Positions 17,694 through 27,965 of a DNA stretch of 64,000 nt are shown here, piece by piece. The position numbers and the translations under genes are program-made. How positions within the stretch are numbered: the stretch's first letter is position 1; every line of letters begins with the position of its first letter. Source of the DNA: Planctomycetota bacterium (GTDB lineage: Bacteria > Planctomycetota > Planctomycetia > Planctomycetales > Planctomycetaceae); the NCBI GenBank assembly GCA_014584345.1, contig JACTNB010000013.1, positions 558,001-622,000 of the forward strand, in the 5' to 3' direction. Under the pieces are notes generated by a model. It ran no database searches. It was given only the letters and a program-made list of their open reading frames with translations, and was not told the DNA's origin.

Positions 17694-18030
17694 GACGTCA
17701 TCTTAGACGGGCTGGGCGAAAGAATCGAGAGGGGTTCGCCCCGGAGCGGTCGGTATCGAGGGGAGACTTCCGCCAACCGTGGCTGGAATTATAGGTAAAC
17801 TGGGGGCATTTTGTCGAAGTTTCTGATTTTAGACGCTGTAACGATCTTGAGGCTGGGCAATTCGGATGGTGTGTCACTGCCCCGGGGACGATATTACGAT
17901 CGAAGACATTCCGTGCACTCGGTTCGCAGCCATGCAGGGAAATGCATGAACAGGTGAGCGTTCAGTGGAACGGGCGAGGTGAAAACACGTTCGCCAGGCA
18001 AGCGGAACGCAACAAGGAACCACCGCAACC
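17694..18030. other. Divergent intergenic region uvrC / polysaccharide export gene
   Basis: The 337-base region contains a good promoter on the minus strand for uvrC (17788-17817). The right-hand part must hold the promoter of the export lipoprotein gene, but I see no clear hexamer pair there. No ORF or RNA is supported. Confidence 0.5.
17788..17817 (-). promoter_or_regulatory. Predicted sigma-70-type promoter of uvrC
   Basis: Read on the minus strand, TCGACA (17812-17817) and a perfect TATAAT (17788-17793) are separated by 18 bases, about 95 bases upstream of the uvrC start. No LexA-like box is visible around it. Confidence 0.6.
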
Positions 18031-20028
18031 ATGATGAGATCGACAACTCAACCCTTCGCGTGGGCGATGATATCGGCGGCCGTGCTGGCCATGAGCGGCT
18101 GCGCGGCGTTCCGTCCGATACCCGGCATACCGGCCAGTGCCTTGCCTCCAGAATATCATGCCGTTTCTCGAGCGGATGAATCGACAATTGACCTGTCGCT
18201 GCTGGCTCAGGTTCCCCCTCATCAACACTATGTCGATGGGGGAGATGTGCTGGGGATCTATATCGAAGGCGTGCTGGGACGACCGGGCGAGGCGCCGCCG
18301 ATCACCGTCCCCCAGTCTCCGGATCTTCCCCCCGCGATAGGTTATCCGATTTCGGTGCGGGATGATGGCACGCTTTCTTTGCCGATGGTCGGGTCGATTA
18401 TGGTGCGAGGCCTGACGATTCGCCAGGTCGAGGAAAAATTGCGATACATTTACACCACCGAGCGGGATATTTTGCGGGCGGGGCAGGATCGAATTATTGT
18501 ATCGCTGCAGCGGCCCCGGCAGGTCCGCGTGCTGGTGCTGAGGCAGGAGTCGGGCGGTCCGGGGGGAACCGAATTTGCCCAGGGACTCTCGATCAATCTG
18601 GGGCAAACCAAGCGGGGGAACGGGCAGGCGATCGATCTGCCAATTTATCACAACGATGTCTTGCATGCGTTGGCACGCACGGGGGGCCTGCCAGGCCTCG
18701 ATGCGGAGAACACGATTTACATTATCCGTCGCCAGCATCTATCTCATGCGCAGGCCGGTCTGCCGCCTGGGTCTTATCAGCCGACTCCGACCCAGCAGTT
18801 TGTCCCCACGCCGAATTCGTCCTGGCCGTCTCCCACTCCCTCCGTTTCGACAAGCGCCCGGAATCTTCGGAATCCGGGAGGCATTCAACAGGTTGCCTAC
18901 GAAGAAGAATACCCTGGGCCGCAACCGGGGTGGCGTCAGGAACTGCAGCAGGTAGATCAGGACTACATACCCCAACCCGTGGTTGAAAACGCAGCTTATC
19001 CTACGCAGGGCTTCGTCGGGCACTACCCGAATCCTGTTCCACGGCCGGGACCGATGACTCCGTTACCCCCACAGCCAGGTTATGCGATTCACCAGGTACA
19101 GGCCCGGAATTTCCATGCCACGAATCCCCTGGACGAATTGCGGGCGGGCATGGATGCAGGGGATTGGTCGGGTGACGATTCCTTTTCGGGAGCATCCGAT
19201 GTTGCGCCTATGCCTTCCCTGCCACTCACCGGGCCAGGCCTGATGAATGTGCCTCCGCTGCAGCACGGTCTGCCCGGACCGTACGGGTATGAAGCGGAAT
19301 ACGGGGCGATTGTGGAAGGATCGCCTTCCCAGCCCCAGGGCGGATACGGGGGGGGCATGCTGGTTCCTCCCAGTCCGATGCCACAGTCGGCGTTCGGCGG
19401 TTATGTTCCCGACAACCGCTTACCCCCTTCCGTGCAACATGTGCTGGCGGATCACTGGAATCCCCAATTCGGCCCTGCCGCGGGGTTTAACGATCCCACC
19501 ATGAACAGTTCCCACGTGATCAAAATTCCGGTACGCCTCAAGCCGGGGGAAACACCCCGGATTCGGCCCGAGGATGTGCTGCTCCAGGATGGAGATATCG
19601 TCTTTATTGAAACGCGGGAAACCGAAATCTTTTACACGGGTGGCCTGTTGGGTGGCGGACAGTTTACGTTGCCGCGCGATTACGACCTGGATGTTCTGGG
19701 GGCCATTGCGATTGCCCAGGCGGCCAATCAGCAGAACACGAGTCGCCAGATAGGAGGCGTGTCGGCCATCAACGGCGACGTCACTATCAGCGCGAGCAAC
19801 GTGGTGATTCTGCGGCAGTTGCCCCATGGGCAGCAGGTTTCCATCAAGGTCGATCTCTACCGCGCCATTCGCGATCCCAGCGAACGCGTGCTGATTCAAC
19901 CCGGGGATATCGTCATGCTCCGTTACAAAGCACTGGAAGCCGTGGGGGCGTTCGTCGAACGCAATCTGCTGGAATCCGCGCTGTTTGGCATCGCGGCGGC
20001 GACCATTCCCACCGGGGGAGGGAATTGA
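18031..20028 (+). CDS. Polysaccharide export lipoprotein (Wza-like, SLBB domains)
   Basis: Proteins of this family form the outer-membrane exit channel for exopolysaccharide. The N-terminus is a lipoprotein signal with lipobox LAMSGC (Cys24). The polysaccharide-export domain follows (about 65-165, HYVDGGDVLGIYIEG and the DGTLSLPMVGSIMV strand), then an SLBB-like region. From about residue 250 to 490 there is an unusual Pro/Gln/Gly/Tyr-rich low-complexity insertion, after which a second SLBB-type segment resumes (RPEDVLLQDGDIVFIETRE). The C-terminus is RVLIQPGDIVMLRYK plus a hydrophobic end. At 665 residues it is nearly twice the length of E. coli Wza. No other polysaccharide genes adjoin it, although acyltransferases lie at 31.8-34.4 kb. 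Confidence 0.88.
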   Translation: MMRSTTQPFAWAMISAAVLAMSGCAAFRPIPGIPASALPPEYHAVSRADESTIDLSLLAQVPPHQHYVDGGDVLGIYIEGVLGRPGEAPPITVPQSPDLPPAIGYPISVRDDGTLSLPMVGSIMVRGLTIRQVEEKLRYIYTTERDILRAGQDRIIVSLQRPRQVRVLVLRQESGGPGGTEFAQGLSINLGQTKRGNGQAIDLPIYHNDVLHALARTGGLPGLDAENTIYIIRRQHLSHAQAGLPPGSYQPTPTQQFVPTPNSSWPSPTPSVSTSARNLRNPGGIQQVAYEEEYPGPQPGWRQELQQVDQDYIPQPVVENAAYPTQGFVGHYPNPVPRPGPMTPLPPQPGYAIHQVQARNFHATNPLDELRAGMDAGDWSGDDSFSGASDVAPMPSLPLTGPGLMNVPPLQHGLPGPYGYEAEYGAIVEGSPSQPQGGYGGGMLVPPSPMPQSAFGGYVPDNRLPPSVQHVLADHWNPQFGPAAGFNDPTMNSSHVIKIPVRLKPGETPRIRPEDVLLQDGDIVFIETRETEIFYTGGLLGGGQFTLPRDYDLDVLGAIAIAQAANQQNTSRQIGGVSAINGDVTISASNVVILRQLPHGQQVSIKVDLYRAIRDPSERVLIQPGDIVMLRYKALEAVGAFVERNLLESALFGIAAATIPTGGGN

Positions 20029-20227
20029 TCGTCTTGGGGAACATCGTCGAGAGATAGCCCGGGGAATCCCCTCCATGGCGAATTGCTCGCGAGACAATCC
20101 CCAGGGGAGAAACAGGCAGGCTACTTCCCGTCGGGCGCGGCTTATCGGTCCGCTGGCGTGTCTGGCTCTACTGTTTGCCCCGGGCCGACGCTTGTGCCGA
20201 TTCGAACTTCGCTACACAATAGCATGC

Positions 20228-20267
20228 GTCGACACATGTCGATTGCAGCACCATGTGTCAACACATG
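20228..20267. promoter_or_regulatory. Operator-like repeats upstream of the FucU/RbsD-type gene
   Basis: Two direct repeats, GTCGACACATG (20228-20238) and GTCAACACATG (20257-20267), differ at one base and have starts 29 bases apart. The second overlaps a palindrome CATGTGT-CA-ACACATG at 20252-20267. This spacing and symmetry look like a dimeric regulator binding site 47 bases before the gene start. Confidence 0.55.
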
Positions 20268-20313
20268 ATGATACCAGCGTTGTCTCGCATCGCCCCTTCT
20301 TTCTGGAACACTC

Positions 20314-20763
20314 ATGCTCAAGCACCGACTGATCCATCCCGAAATCAATGCCATTATCGGCCGTGCAGGTCATCACAGCAAAATTCTGATCGCGGATGGG
20401 AATTACCCTGCTTCCTCCACGCTGGGGCCGAATGCCCAGCTCGTCTCGCTGAATCTCGCTCCGGGACTGGTGACCGTTGCGCAAGTGCTCGAAGTATTGC
20501 TGACCGCAATCCCGATCGATGTGGTGAATACGATGGGCATCCCCGCGGATGATCCCTATGCCCAGGAGGATCCACCGGTCTGGGACGATTTTCGCAGGAT
20601 CCTGCACGAGGCCAGTTCTCCGGTACCCCTCGTACCGATCCAGAAATGGGACTTCTACGAAGCCGTGGCTTCGCGCGACCTGGTCCTGACGATTCAGACG
20701 GGCGACCAGGCGTTGTGGGCGAACCTGTTGCTGTCGATTGGCGTCCGCAAGCCAGGGGAATGA
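20314..20763 (+). CDS. FucU/RbsD-family sugar mutarotase
   Basis: Members of this family interconvert anomers of fucose, ribose or related sugars before they are phosphorylated. The 149-residue protein starts LKHRLIHPEINAIIGRAGH and has the conserved His of AGHHSKILIADGNYPA, which resembles the FucU subgroup more than RbsD. The C-terminal VLTIQTGDQALWANLLLSIG is also typical. The ATG at 20314 is the only sensible start. No sugar transporter or kinase gene is adjacent, so the substrate is open. Upstream it has a palindromic operator-like element; downstream, 130 bases later, comes the hscC gene. Confidence 0.85.
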   Translation: MLKHRLIHPEINAIIGRAGHHSKILIADGNYPASSTLGPNAQLVSLNLAPGLVTVAQVLEVLLTAIPIDVVNTMGIPADDPYAQEDPPVWDDFRRILHEASSPVPLVPIQKWDFYEAVASRDLVLTIQTGDQALWANLLLSIGVRKPGE

Positions 20764-20893
20764 CATTCGCACATGCGTGCTGGCCCGGCGTTCCCCGACG
20801 GTGCGGGTCCTTCGGGTGGATGGTTGTGGAGGGAAATGTGCCAGGCAGGCCAATGGGTCCCTGGCGGCGTCAGTATAAGATGGGGCGTAAAGC

Positions 20894-22645
20894 ATGATAA
20901 TCGGCATCGATCTCGGGACAACCAATTCCCTGTGCGCCGTGTTTCGCGATGGTCAACCCCAGTTGATACCGAACCGTCACGGTCGGGTCCTGACCCCTTC
21001 GGTGGTAGGGATGCTGGACTCGGGCGAATTGCTGGTGGGCGATGCCGCCAGGGAACTTCGCGTCACTCGTCCCGAACGCTGTGCCTCGCGGTTCAAACGC
21101 TGGATGGGGACCCGGGAAAGCGCCGTATTGAACAAGAATCGACTGCATGCGGAGGAACTTTCGAGCTTCGTGCTCAAATCGCTGAGGCAGGATGCCGAGG
21201 AAGCCCTGCAATGCGAAATCACTTCCGCGGTGATCACGGTGCCCGCCTATTTCAACGATCTGCAGCGGCGGGCCACGAAACTGGCGGGGGAACTGGCCGG
21301 TTTGAACGTACTGCGGATCATCAACGAGCCCACGGCCGCCGCCCTGACTTACGGCTTTCACGACCGGGAGGCGGAAAAGCATATTCTGGTGGTGGACCTG
21401 GGGGGTGGTACGTTCGATGTGACCCTGATGGAAGTCTTCGAAGGGACGCTGGAGATTATCGCCTCGGCCGGGGAAGGGACCCTGGGGGGGGAGGATTTCA
21501 CCGATCGACTGGTGGCGCATGTCCTGGAACGTCACCAATTGCACCTGGAGTCGGCGGAGATTCAGCAGCCACGTCTGGTGGCGCGGCTGCGACAGGAGTG
21601 CGAGCAGGCCAAGCGGGATCTGGGAGAGGTTTCCTCCGTGGACATTCGCCTGCCCGATCGGGAGGGGAATTTTGCCAGCGATTCCCCCCGGACCACGGTG
21701 ACGGTCGACCAGTTCCAGAAGATGACCATGGGCTTGCTCGAGCGGATGAGGCGTCCGATCTCCAAGGTTGTGCGAGATGCCGGGTTCCGTTTCGACCAGG
21801 TGGATGAAGTGATCCTGGTGGGAGGGGCGACGCGGATGCCGATTCTGCGCGAGTGTATCCGCGAGATCTTCCAGAAAGAGCCCTTGTGCCGCTTCGATCC
21901 CGACGAGGTGGTGGCTCTGGGAGCAGCTGTGCAGGCCGCGCTGATCGAGAACAATGCCGCCGTCGAAGACATGGTGATGACCGATGTCTGCCCTTTCAGT
22001 CTGGGGATCAATATCACCAAGGAATTCGCCGGTCGGGAAATGGGTGGATTCTTCATGCCGATCATTCACCGCAACACGACACTACCGGTTTCTCGCGAGG
22101 ACACCGTGTACACGTTGCGGGCCAATCAGCGGGAAGTCCGCTTGAAGGTGTATCAGGGAGAACACCGCAAGGTCGACGACAATGTGTACCTGGGGGAATT
22201 GATCGTACAAGACGTCCCACTCGGGCCAGCCGGCACCGAGGTGGTTGTGCGTTTCACCTACGACTTGAATGGATTACTGGAAGTCGAAGCGTTCGTGCCC
22301 AACTCGGGCAAACGCTTTCGGACCGTCCTGACCAATCACGCTCAGCATCTGGAGGGGGCGGAGTTGGCGGAGGCCATCAATCGCTTGGCGGCGATCAAGT
22401 TTTATCCCCGCGACGATGTGCAGCACCAGCGATTGCTGTTGTATGCCGAACGTGTGCTAGGGGAACTTCGAGCGGAGGAACGCGCGCGGTTCGAGCAGGT
22501 GATCGACAGTTTCGAGGAAGCCTTGGGGGCGGGAAACCGAGATTATTTTGCCGAAATCCGCGAGTTACTGCTGAACACCCTGGAGGAACTCGGCTTTCCC
22601 TACGACGATTCTCCCACGACCACGGACGACGACACGTCGGCCTGA
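20894..22645 (+). CDS. hscC: Hsp70-family chaperone, HscC type
   Basis: HscC is a specialised Hsp70. The protein has 583 residues (E. coli HscC 556) and matches HscC along its length by eye. It has the phosphate-1 motif GIDLGTTNSLCAVFRDGQPQ, the segment INEPTAAALTYG, the phosphate-2 motif DLGGGTFDVTLME, the adenosine motif VGGATRMP, then the linker region, a short substrate domain with VYQGEHRKVDDNVYLGEL, and a reduced C-terminal helical lid. The ATG at 20894 leads directly into the first strand. Its partner gene follows after 30 bases. No DnaJ-domain or GrpE gene is next to it, unlike E. coli where hscC sits near djlB and djlC. Confidence 0.9.
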   Translation: MIIGIDLGTTNSLCAVFRDGQPQLIPNRHGRVLTPSVVGMLDSGELLVGDAARELRVTRPERCASRFKRWMGTRESAVLNKNRLHAEELSSFVLKSLRQDAEEALQCEITSAVITVPAYFNDLQRRATKLAGELAGLNVLRIINEPTAAALTYGFHDREAEKHILVVDLGGGTFDVTLMEVFEGTLEIIASAGEGTLGGEDFTDRLVAHVLERHQLHLESAEIQQPRLVARLRQECEQAKRDLGEVSSVDIRLPDREGNFASDSPRTTVTVDQFQKMTMGLLERMRRPISKVVRDAGFRFDQVDEVILVGGATRMPILRECIREIFQKEPLCRFDPDEVVALGAAVQAALIENNAAVEDMVMTDVCPFSLGINITKEFAGREMGGFFMPIIHRNTTLPVSREDTVYTLRANQREVRLKVYQGEHRKVDDNVYLGELIVQDVPLGPAGTEVVVRFTYDLNGLLEVEAFVPNSGKRFRTVLTNHAQHLEGAELAEAINRLAAIKFYPRDDVQHQRLLLYAERVLGELRAEERARFEQVIDSFEEALGAGNRDYFAEIRELLLNTLEELGFPYDDSPTTTDDDTSA

Positions 22646-22675
22646 TGGATACGAGACTCGACTGGAGACCTCTGC

Positions 22676-23362
22676 ATGACCACTCCCGAAGACTATCTGA
22701 TCGCAGTGTTCGAAGAGCATTCCGAAGTAACCCCCGCGGAGAAAATCGAGCGGCGCCGATCCTTCCTTCAGACGGGACAGGTGGCGGACTCGGAGGGGCG
22801 GCATCGAGGCAAGGAACCAGAACGTCCCCGCCTGGCCCGCTCGCTCGAACAACTCCGCAGGCGCATGTCGGGAATGCCGGAGAAGCAGATTTTATCCGAA
22901 CTGGATGAACTGAGGAAATCCGGCTTGTCCCGATTTCCCGAGTTGGAAGACTGCGTTCGGCAACTGGAAGAGTTCGCCCGCTGGGGCTCGCGCTGGCGGA
23001 AACTCCAGCGAGACGAACAGTTGGATCCTGTCTTTCGGACGTGGGTTCGCGATCTGATGCTGGCTCCCCCGGGCGAAGCCCGCGTGACAGTGCAGAACTT
23101 TCTGTTCGATCCGCAAACATCGCCCGAGCAACTGGTGTGCTTTCAAACGTGTGCACGCCAGCTCAAGCCCCACTTGCCAGACGACTGGGAACATGCCCGG
23201 CAATTACTGGACAAGCTGATCGAACACAAAGTCGCTCCGGTCCCATCCCCCGCCGCCGAGCCCGAATCGGTCGAAACGCAGCGCGTGCCCGTCTGGGCTT
23301 TTGTGTTTTTGGCCGTGATCCTGTATTACCACGTGCTGCGCATCATGCTGGCAAAACACTGA
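22676..23362 (+). CDS. Tail-anchored protein of unknown function linked to hscC
   Basis: The 228-residue protein has a charged N-terminal domain (Glu/Arg-rich, predicted helical, about 1-110), a middle helical domain, and one C-terminal membrane helix (about 205-225, VWAFVFLAVILYYHVL) followed by three or four residues. That layout gives a tail-anchored protein with the bulk in the cytoplasm. It contains no HPD motif, so it is not a J-domain protein. It lies 30 bases after hscC on the same strand and is probably cotranscribed, which suggests it brings HscC to the membrane or is its client; this is inference. No family is recognised. Confidence 0.75.
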   Translation: MTTPEDYLIAVFEEHSEVTPAEKIERRRSFLQTGQVADSEGRHRGKEPERPRLARSLEQLRRRMSGMPEKQILSELDELRKSGLSRFPELEDCVRQLEEFARWGSRWRKLQRDEQLDPVFRTWVRDLMLAPPGEARVTVQNFLFDPQTSPEQLVCFQTCARQLKPHLPDDWEHARQLLDKLIEHKVAPVPSPAAEPESVETQRVPVWAFVFLAVILYYHVLRIMLAKH

Positions 23363-23409
23363 CAGGTGTATTTCCCGGCGGGGTTGAACCTCGCCGCTTG
23401 TTGCGCAAA

Positions 23410-23436
23410 CTAGCCGCGCCCGTCAGGAAGCGGGCC
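23410..23436. repeat. Half copy (left arm) of the CTAGCCGCG dispersed element
   Basis: The left-arm sequence begins CTAGCCGCGCCCGT and ends AGCGGGCCA, differing at only a few positions from the left arms at 38646 and 46559. The matching right arm is not recognisable in the 120 bases that follow. It lies between the convergent ends of the hscC operon and rodA. Confidence 0.75.
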
Positions 23437-23465
23437 ACGTTTGGGCCTCTTGATTCGTATTGATA

Positions 23466-23516
23466 TCCACTCCAGTGGACATCGTTGTGTGCCACTGGCC
23501 TGCTTGTCCGCCAGTG
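23466..23516. terminator. Two hairpins between convergent hscC operon and rodA
   Basis: TCCACT-CC-AGTGGA (23466-23479) is a six-base stem. CACTGGC (23493-23499) pairs with GCCAGTG (23510-23516) over a ten-base loop. Both lie between convergent gene ends, so a bidirectional terminator role is plausible, but no T run follows. Confidence 0.4.
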
Positions 23517-23557
23517 CGTGCGTCAACGAACACATCGCCAGCGTCGTGCGGCGGTGT

Positions 23558-24682
23558 TCAATAACGGAATGTTTCGCCTGTCACTTCAAACCCGGGGCGG
23601 AGGGCAATGTTGATCAACAGCCCGGTGCAAAACGAGGTCATCACCATACTGGAACCTCCGTAGCTCATCAAAGGGAGGGTTAACCCGGTGATCGGCATCA
23701 GTCCGATTGTCATGCCGGTGTTGATCACCACCTGTGTTGCCAGGATTGTCACAATTCCCACGGCCAACAAACGCCCGAAGGGTTCCGCTGTTTGCGTGGA
23801 GATGGCCAGCCCATTGGCGAACAGAATCAGATACATCAGCAGCACGCCCAGGCACCCCCAGAATCCCCAGCGTTCTCCCACCAGGCAGTAGATGAAGTCC
23901 GTGCGCGAGGCGGGCAAATGATACAGGAATTCGTCATCGGTCGCCGGGCCGGTCACCGCGCTTCCCCACATCCCTCCCAGGGCAAGCATCTGCTTGGATT
24001 GATGCAGATGATATCCGTCTCCGCGTGGCGCGGGGCCACCGTCCACCTGACTGAACAGCGTTGTGACACGCGACCGCTGTTCCGCCGACATGAACCGCCA
24101 GCCAACTGGCACGGTGGCCAGCCCCAGCACCACGATCAACAGCAGGTGATTCCAGCGGGCGCCCGCGGCGAACAGCATCGCAAACAGCACGGGAAGAAAC
24201 AGCATGGCCGTGCCGAGATCGGGTTCCTTCAGAATCATTCCCATCGGGATCAGTGTCATCACGAACGGGATACTCAGCCCCCAGATTTGGCGATAATTGC
24301 TGCGAAACATCAGGTGTTGCGCCAACGCCATCATGAAGGTCAGCTTCACGACTTCCGAGGGTTGAAAATTAATCGGTCCGAGCGGAATCCAACGATGTGA
24401 GCCCCCCCGCGCCGGCATGAAATACGGGATCGCCAGCAGGATCAGCGAGATCAGGAACAGCAGGAATCCCCGGGTTTTCCAGAAGCGATAGGGGATCAGC
24501 ACGGCCAGCACGCAGACAGGCAGGGACAACAGCACCCAGACCATCTGCCGCTGATACAGACCGGTATCGTCGGTCAATCCGTCGCCTCGCGCGATGGCGG
24601 CCAGTCCCGTCCCCATTAAACCGAGTTGGATCAGCGGAATCAGCCAGGGAAACCGCGACCAGCGAATCGCTCCTTCTTCCAT
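23558..24682 (-). CDS. rodA: Rod shape-determining glycosyltransferase RodA (SEDS family)
   Basis: SEDS proteins polymerise peptidoglycan glycan strands with a partner class B penicillin-binding protein. The 374-residue protein has about ten membrane helices and the family signatures GSHRWIPLG, QPSEVVKL, KEPDLGTA, the loop after GDGYH, and near the C-terminus GLTLPLMSYGGSSM. Length and the absence of an FtsW-type N-terminal extension favour RodA over FtsW. Its presence fits peptidoglycan-containing planctomycetes, which lack FtsZ in most described members. No mreBCD or PBP2 gene adjoins it. The upstream region is a 268-base gap with a terminator for the Gfo/Idh/MocA gene. Confidence 0.92.
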   Translation of the reverse strand: MEEGAIRWSRFPWLIPLIQLGLMGTGLAAIARGDGLTDDTGLYQRQMVWVLLSLPVCVLAVLIPYRFWKTRGFLLFLISLILLAIPYFMPARGGSHRWIPLGPINFQPSEVVKLTFMMALAQHLMFRSNYRQIWGLSIPFVMTLIPMGMILKEPDLGTAMLFLPVLFAMLFAAGARWNHLLLIVVLGLATVPVGWRFMSAEQRSRVTTLFSQVDGGPAPRGDGYHLHQSKQMLALGGMWGSAVTGPATDDEFLYHLPASRTDFIYCLVGERWGFWGCLGVLLMYLILFANGLAISTQTAEPFGRLLAVGIVTILATQVVINTGMTIGLMPITGLTLPLMSYGGSSMVMTSFCTGLLINIALRPGFEVTGETFRY

Positions 24683-24844
24683 ACGCTTCCCGTGCTCCTA
24701 GCACATGCTCCCTGTTCAGCCTCGAACCTGCGGGATCATACTCGATACCAGACAGGCTGGCCACGCCCGATGTTCCCGCTCGGGAATCACTTCGTTTCCC
24801 GACGGACAAACGTCCCCTGGACGGAAACACTGCCGCGCAAAGCA

Positions 24845-24875
24845 AGAGCCGGCTCGCTGGAAACGAACCGGCTCT
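24845..24875 (-). terminator. Terminator hairpin after the Gfo/Idh/MocA gene
   Basis: AGAGCCGG (24845-24852) pairs with CCGGCTCT (24868-24875), an eight-base perfect stem with a 15-base loop, about 75 bases beyond the stop of the minus-strand oxidoreductase gene. The tail on the minus strand is TGCTTTGC, only weakly T-rich. Confidence 0.55.
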
Positions 24876-24950
24876 CCCGGACGTGTGTCCGCAACTCCGT
24901 TTCGGATGTGGGTTTGTCCCCTCCCGGTGGTTGCTCCGCTGTTCCCTCGC

Positions 24951-26459
<1,509 letters not shown>

Positions 26460-26840
26460 GAAGATTCTCCTGTGGATTCCAGTGCGAATTTATGAGTGTA
26501 TCGGCTAAGGCATCGGGGATCGCGAAACACATGCGGGAATACTATTGCCCGCCAAGCTTGCGACATTCAACCTGCCAAGCCCGTGTCAGTGGATCGTCCA
26601 GATCGTTTCATTCATCAGGCTAACCGAATTCGTTCTTCAATTTCAATTCCAGAAAACGAGAATGAGGCATATCCCGGCAGGAATTTCCCATCCGGGTACA
26701 CTTTCCCTGCCCAGGCTGATACGCTTTGGTCAAGCACGTCCGGAGTTCCCAGGTATCCTGGTGGCCCATCCAGGGGGGCCCGGACCACGGGCAATTCTGG
26801 TTGCCCGAGTGCAACTGCGGTTCCTTGAGTACGAGTTCCC
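26460..26840. other. Divergent intergenic region Gfo/Idh/MocA / tadA
   Basis: The 381-base region separates divergent genes and should hold both promoters. I see no strong hexamers, no RNA gene and no believable ORF. The frames running through it lack any conserved sequence. Confidence 0.4.
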
Positions 26841-27329
26841 ATGATCGATTCCTTCCTCAGTCCGCTCTCTCCCCATGATGAATTCATGCGCAAGGCGCTG
26901 GACGAGGCGATACTGGCCTATGAAGAACAGGAAGTTCCCGTTGGGGCCATTATTGTGCATGAAGGGCAAATCATTGCGTCCGCTCACAATCAACGCGAAA
27001 CCCTGAACGATCCGACGGCCCATGCGGAAATGATCGCCCTGACGCAGGCAGCAGCGACCTTGGGAAGTTGGCGGCTCGAAGGCTGCACAATGTACGTCAC
27101 GCTGGAACCTTGTCCGATGTGCGCCGGAGCGATTGTGCAGGCACGCATCCCTGTAGTGGTTTACGGCGCGACCGACCCCAAGGCCGGGGCCTGCCACAGT
27201 TTGTATTCGATTACCGACGATTCTCGCTTGAATCATCGCGCCCAGGTCCTGGGGGGGGTTCTGGCGGAGGACTGCAAGGCTTTGCTGCAGGAGTTCTTTC
27301 GGCAGCAACGGGCGCTCGGAAAGAAGTGA
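26841..27329 (+). CDS. tadA: tRNA-specific adenosine deaminase TadA
   Basis: TadA converts adenosine 34 to inosine in tRNA-Arg(ACG), which is essential for reading CGN codons. The 162-residue protein has the zinc site His61 and the proton shuttle Glu63 (HAEM) with Cys91 and Cys94 (PCPMCAGA). The VPVGAIIV strand and the ending ACHSLYSI...LNHRAQVLGG are characteristic of TadA. An internal ATG at 26886 (MRKALDEA) would match the family start more tightly and cannot be excluded. It stands alone between intergenic gaps. Confidence 0.95.
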   Translation: MIDSFLSPLSPHDEFMRKALDEAILAYEEQEVPVGAIIVHEGQIIASAHNQRETLNDPTAHAEMIALTQAAATLGSWRLEGCTMYVTLEPCPMCAGAIVQARIPVVVYGATDPKAGACHSLYSITDDSRLNHRAQVLGGVLAEDCKALLQEFFRQQRALGKK

Positions 27330-27467
27330 ATTTCCGGGGAAATACCCCTAGAATTCACGTTTCACATAACCGCCATAATCGAACCTGGCAACTGAAAACA
27401 TTTCGCTTTTTCGGCGAACGGGACAATCTCTCTTGAGAAACTGCGTCCTTCTGCCCATCTTCGAGTC

Positions 27468-27485
27468 TGTTGCAAAAATGCAACA
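27468..27485. terminator. Short perfect hairpin downstream of tadA
   Basis: TGTTGCA (27468-27474) and TGCAACA (27479-27485) form a seven-base stem with an AAAA loop, 139 bases after the tadA stop and 79 bases before the next start. It could be a terminator or an operator. Confidence 0.4.
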
Positions 27486-27563
27486 CGGCACGTGTAGGCA
27501 ACTGCGACCCGTTGCCACGATTGTTCCGCCCTGCGAGACACTTAGTTATCAGGTTTTCCACTC

Positions 27564-27965
27564 ATGGCGCTTCCTCCCAGTTGGATTGAAAGTCTCGTTC
27601 AGCAATTATCCTATTGCCTGTTTCCGACCGAATTACCCGCCCCTCTGGGCTGTCACTATCATTTCGAGGCAGGGTGTTGGGAAATTGCCTTGTTTCCACC
27701 GATGCGACGACCTGGTCGCGGCGAAAACTATGCTGCCTCCTGTCGTCCGTCGACCTTCACCTTCGATATTCAGCAGGCTTCCATGCTGTTCGAGGAACTG
27801 CAACATATCGATTGGGTCGCCATGCCAGCCGACCGGGAAAACGAAGCTGGACCACACCTGCTCATCGAAGGGGTTGTCAATAACCATACGGTTCTGGTTC
27901 GCATCTGTTCCGAAGTCCCTGCACGATTCCAGAACGAACAGGATCTCATTGTGCAGGAAAAATAA
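27564..27965 (+). CDS. Small soluble protein of unknown function
   Basis: The 133-residue ORF starts at an ATG without a strong ribosome binding site. The protein mixes aromatic and polar residues evenly, as real proteins do, with the early motif GCHYHFEAGCWEIALFP and no membrane segment or signal peptide. I do not recognise a named family. An overlapping ORF in another frame (27433-28017) is richer in Ser/Arg/Pro and looks like a shadow. A 636-base gene-free stretch follows. Confidence 0.6.
   Translation: MALPPSWIESLVQQLSYCLFPTELPAPLGCHYHFEAGCWEIALFPPMRRPGRGENYAASCRPSTFTFDIQQASMLFEELQHIDWVAMPADRENEAGPHLLIEGVVNNHTVLVRICSEVPARFQNEQDLIVQEK

Noticed and set aside
22676..23362. The hscC partner as a J-domain co-chaperone
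   Set aside because: No HPD motif or J-domain helix pattern is visible in its sequence.
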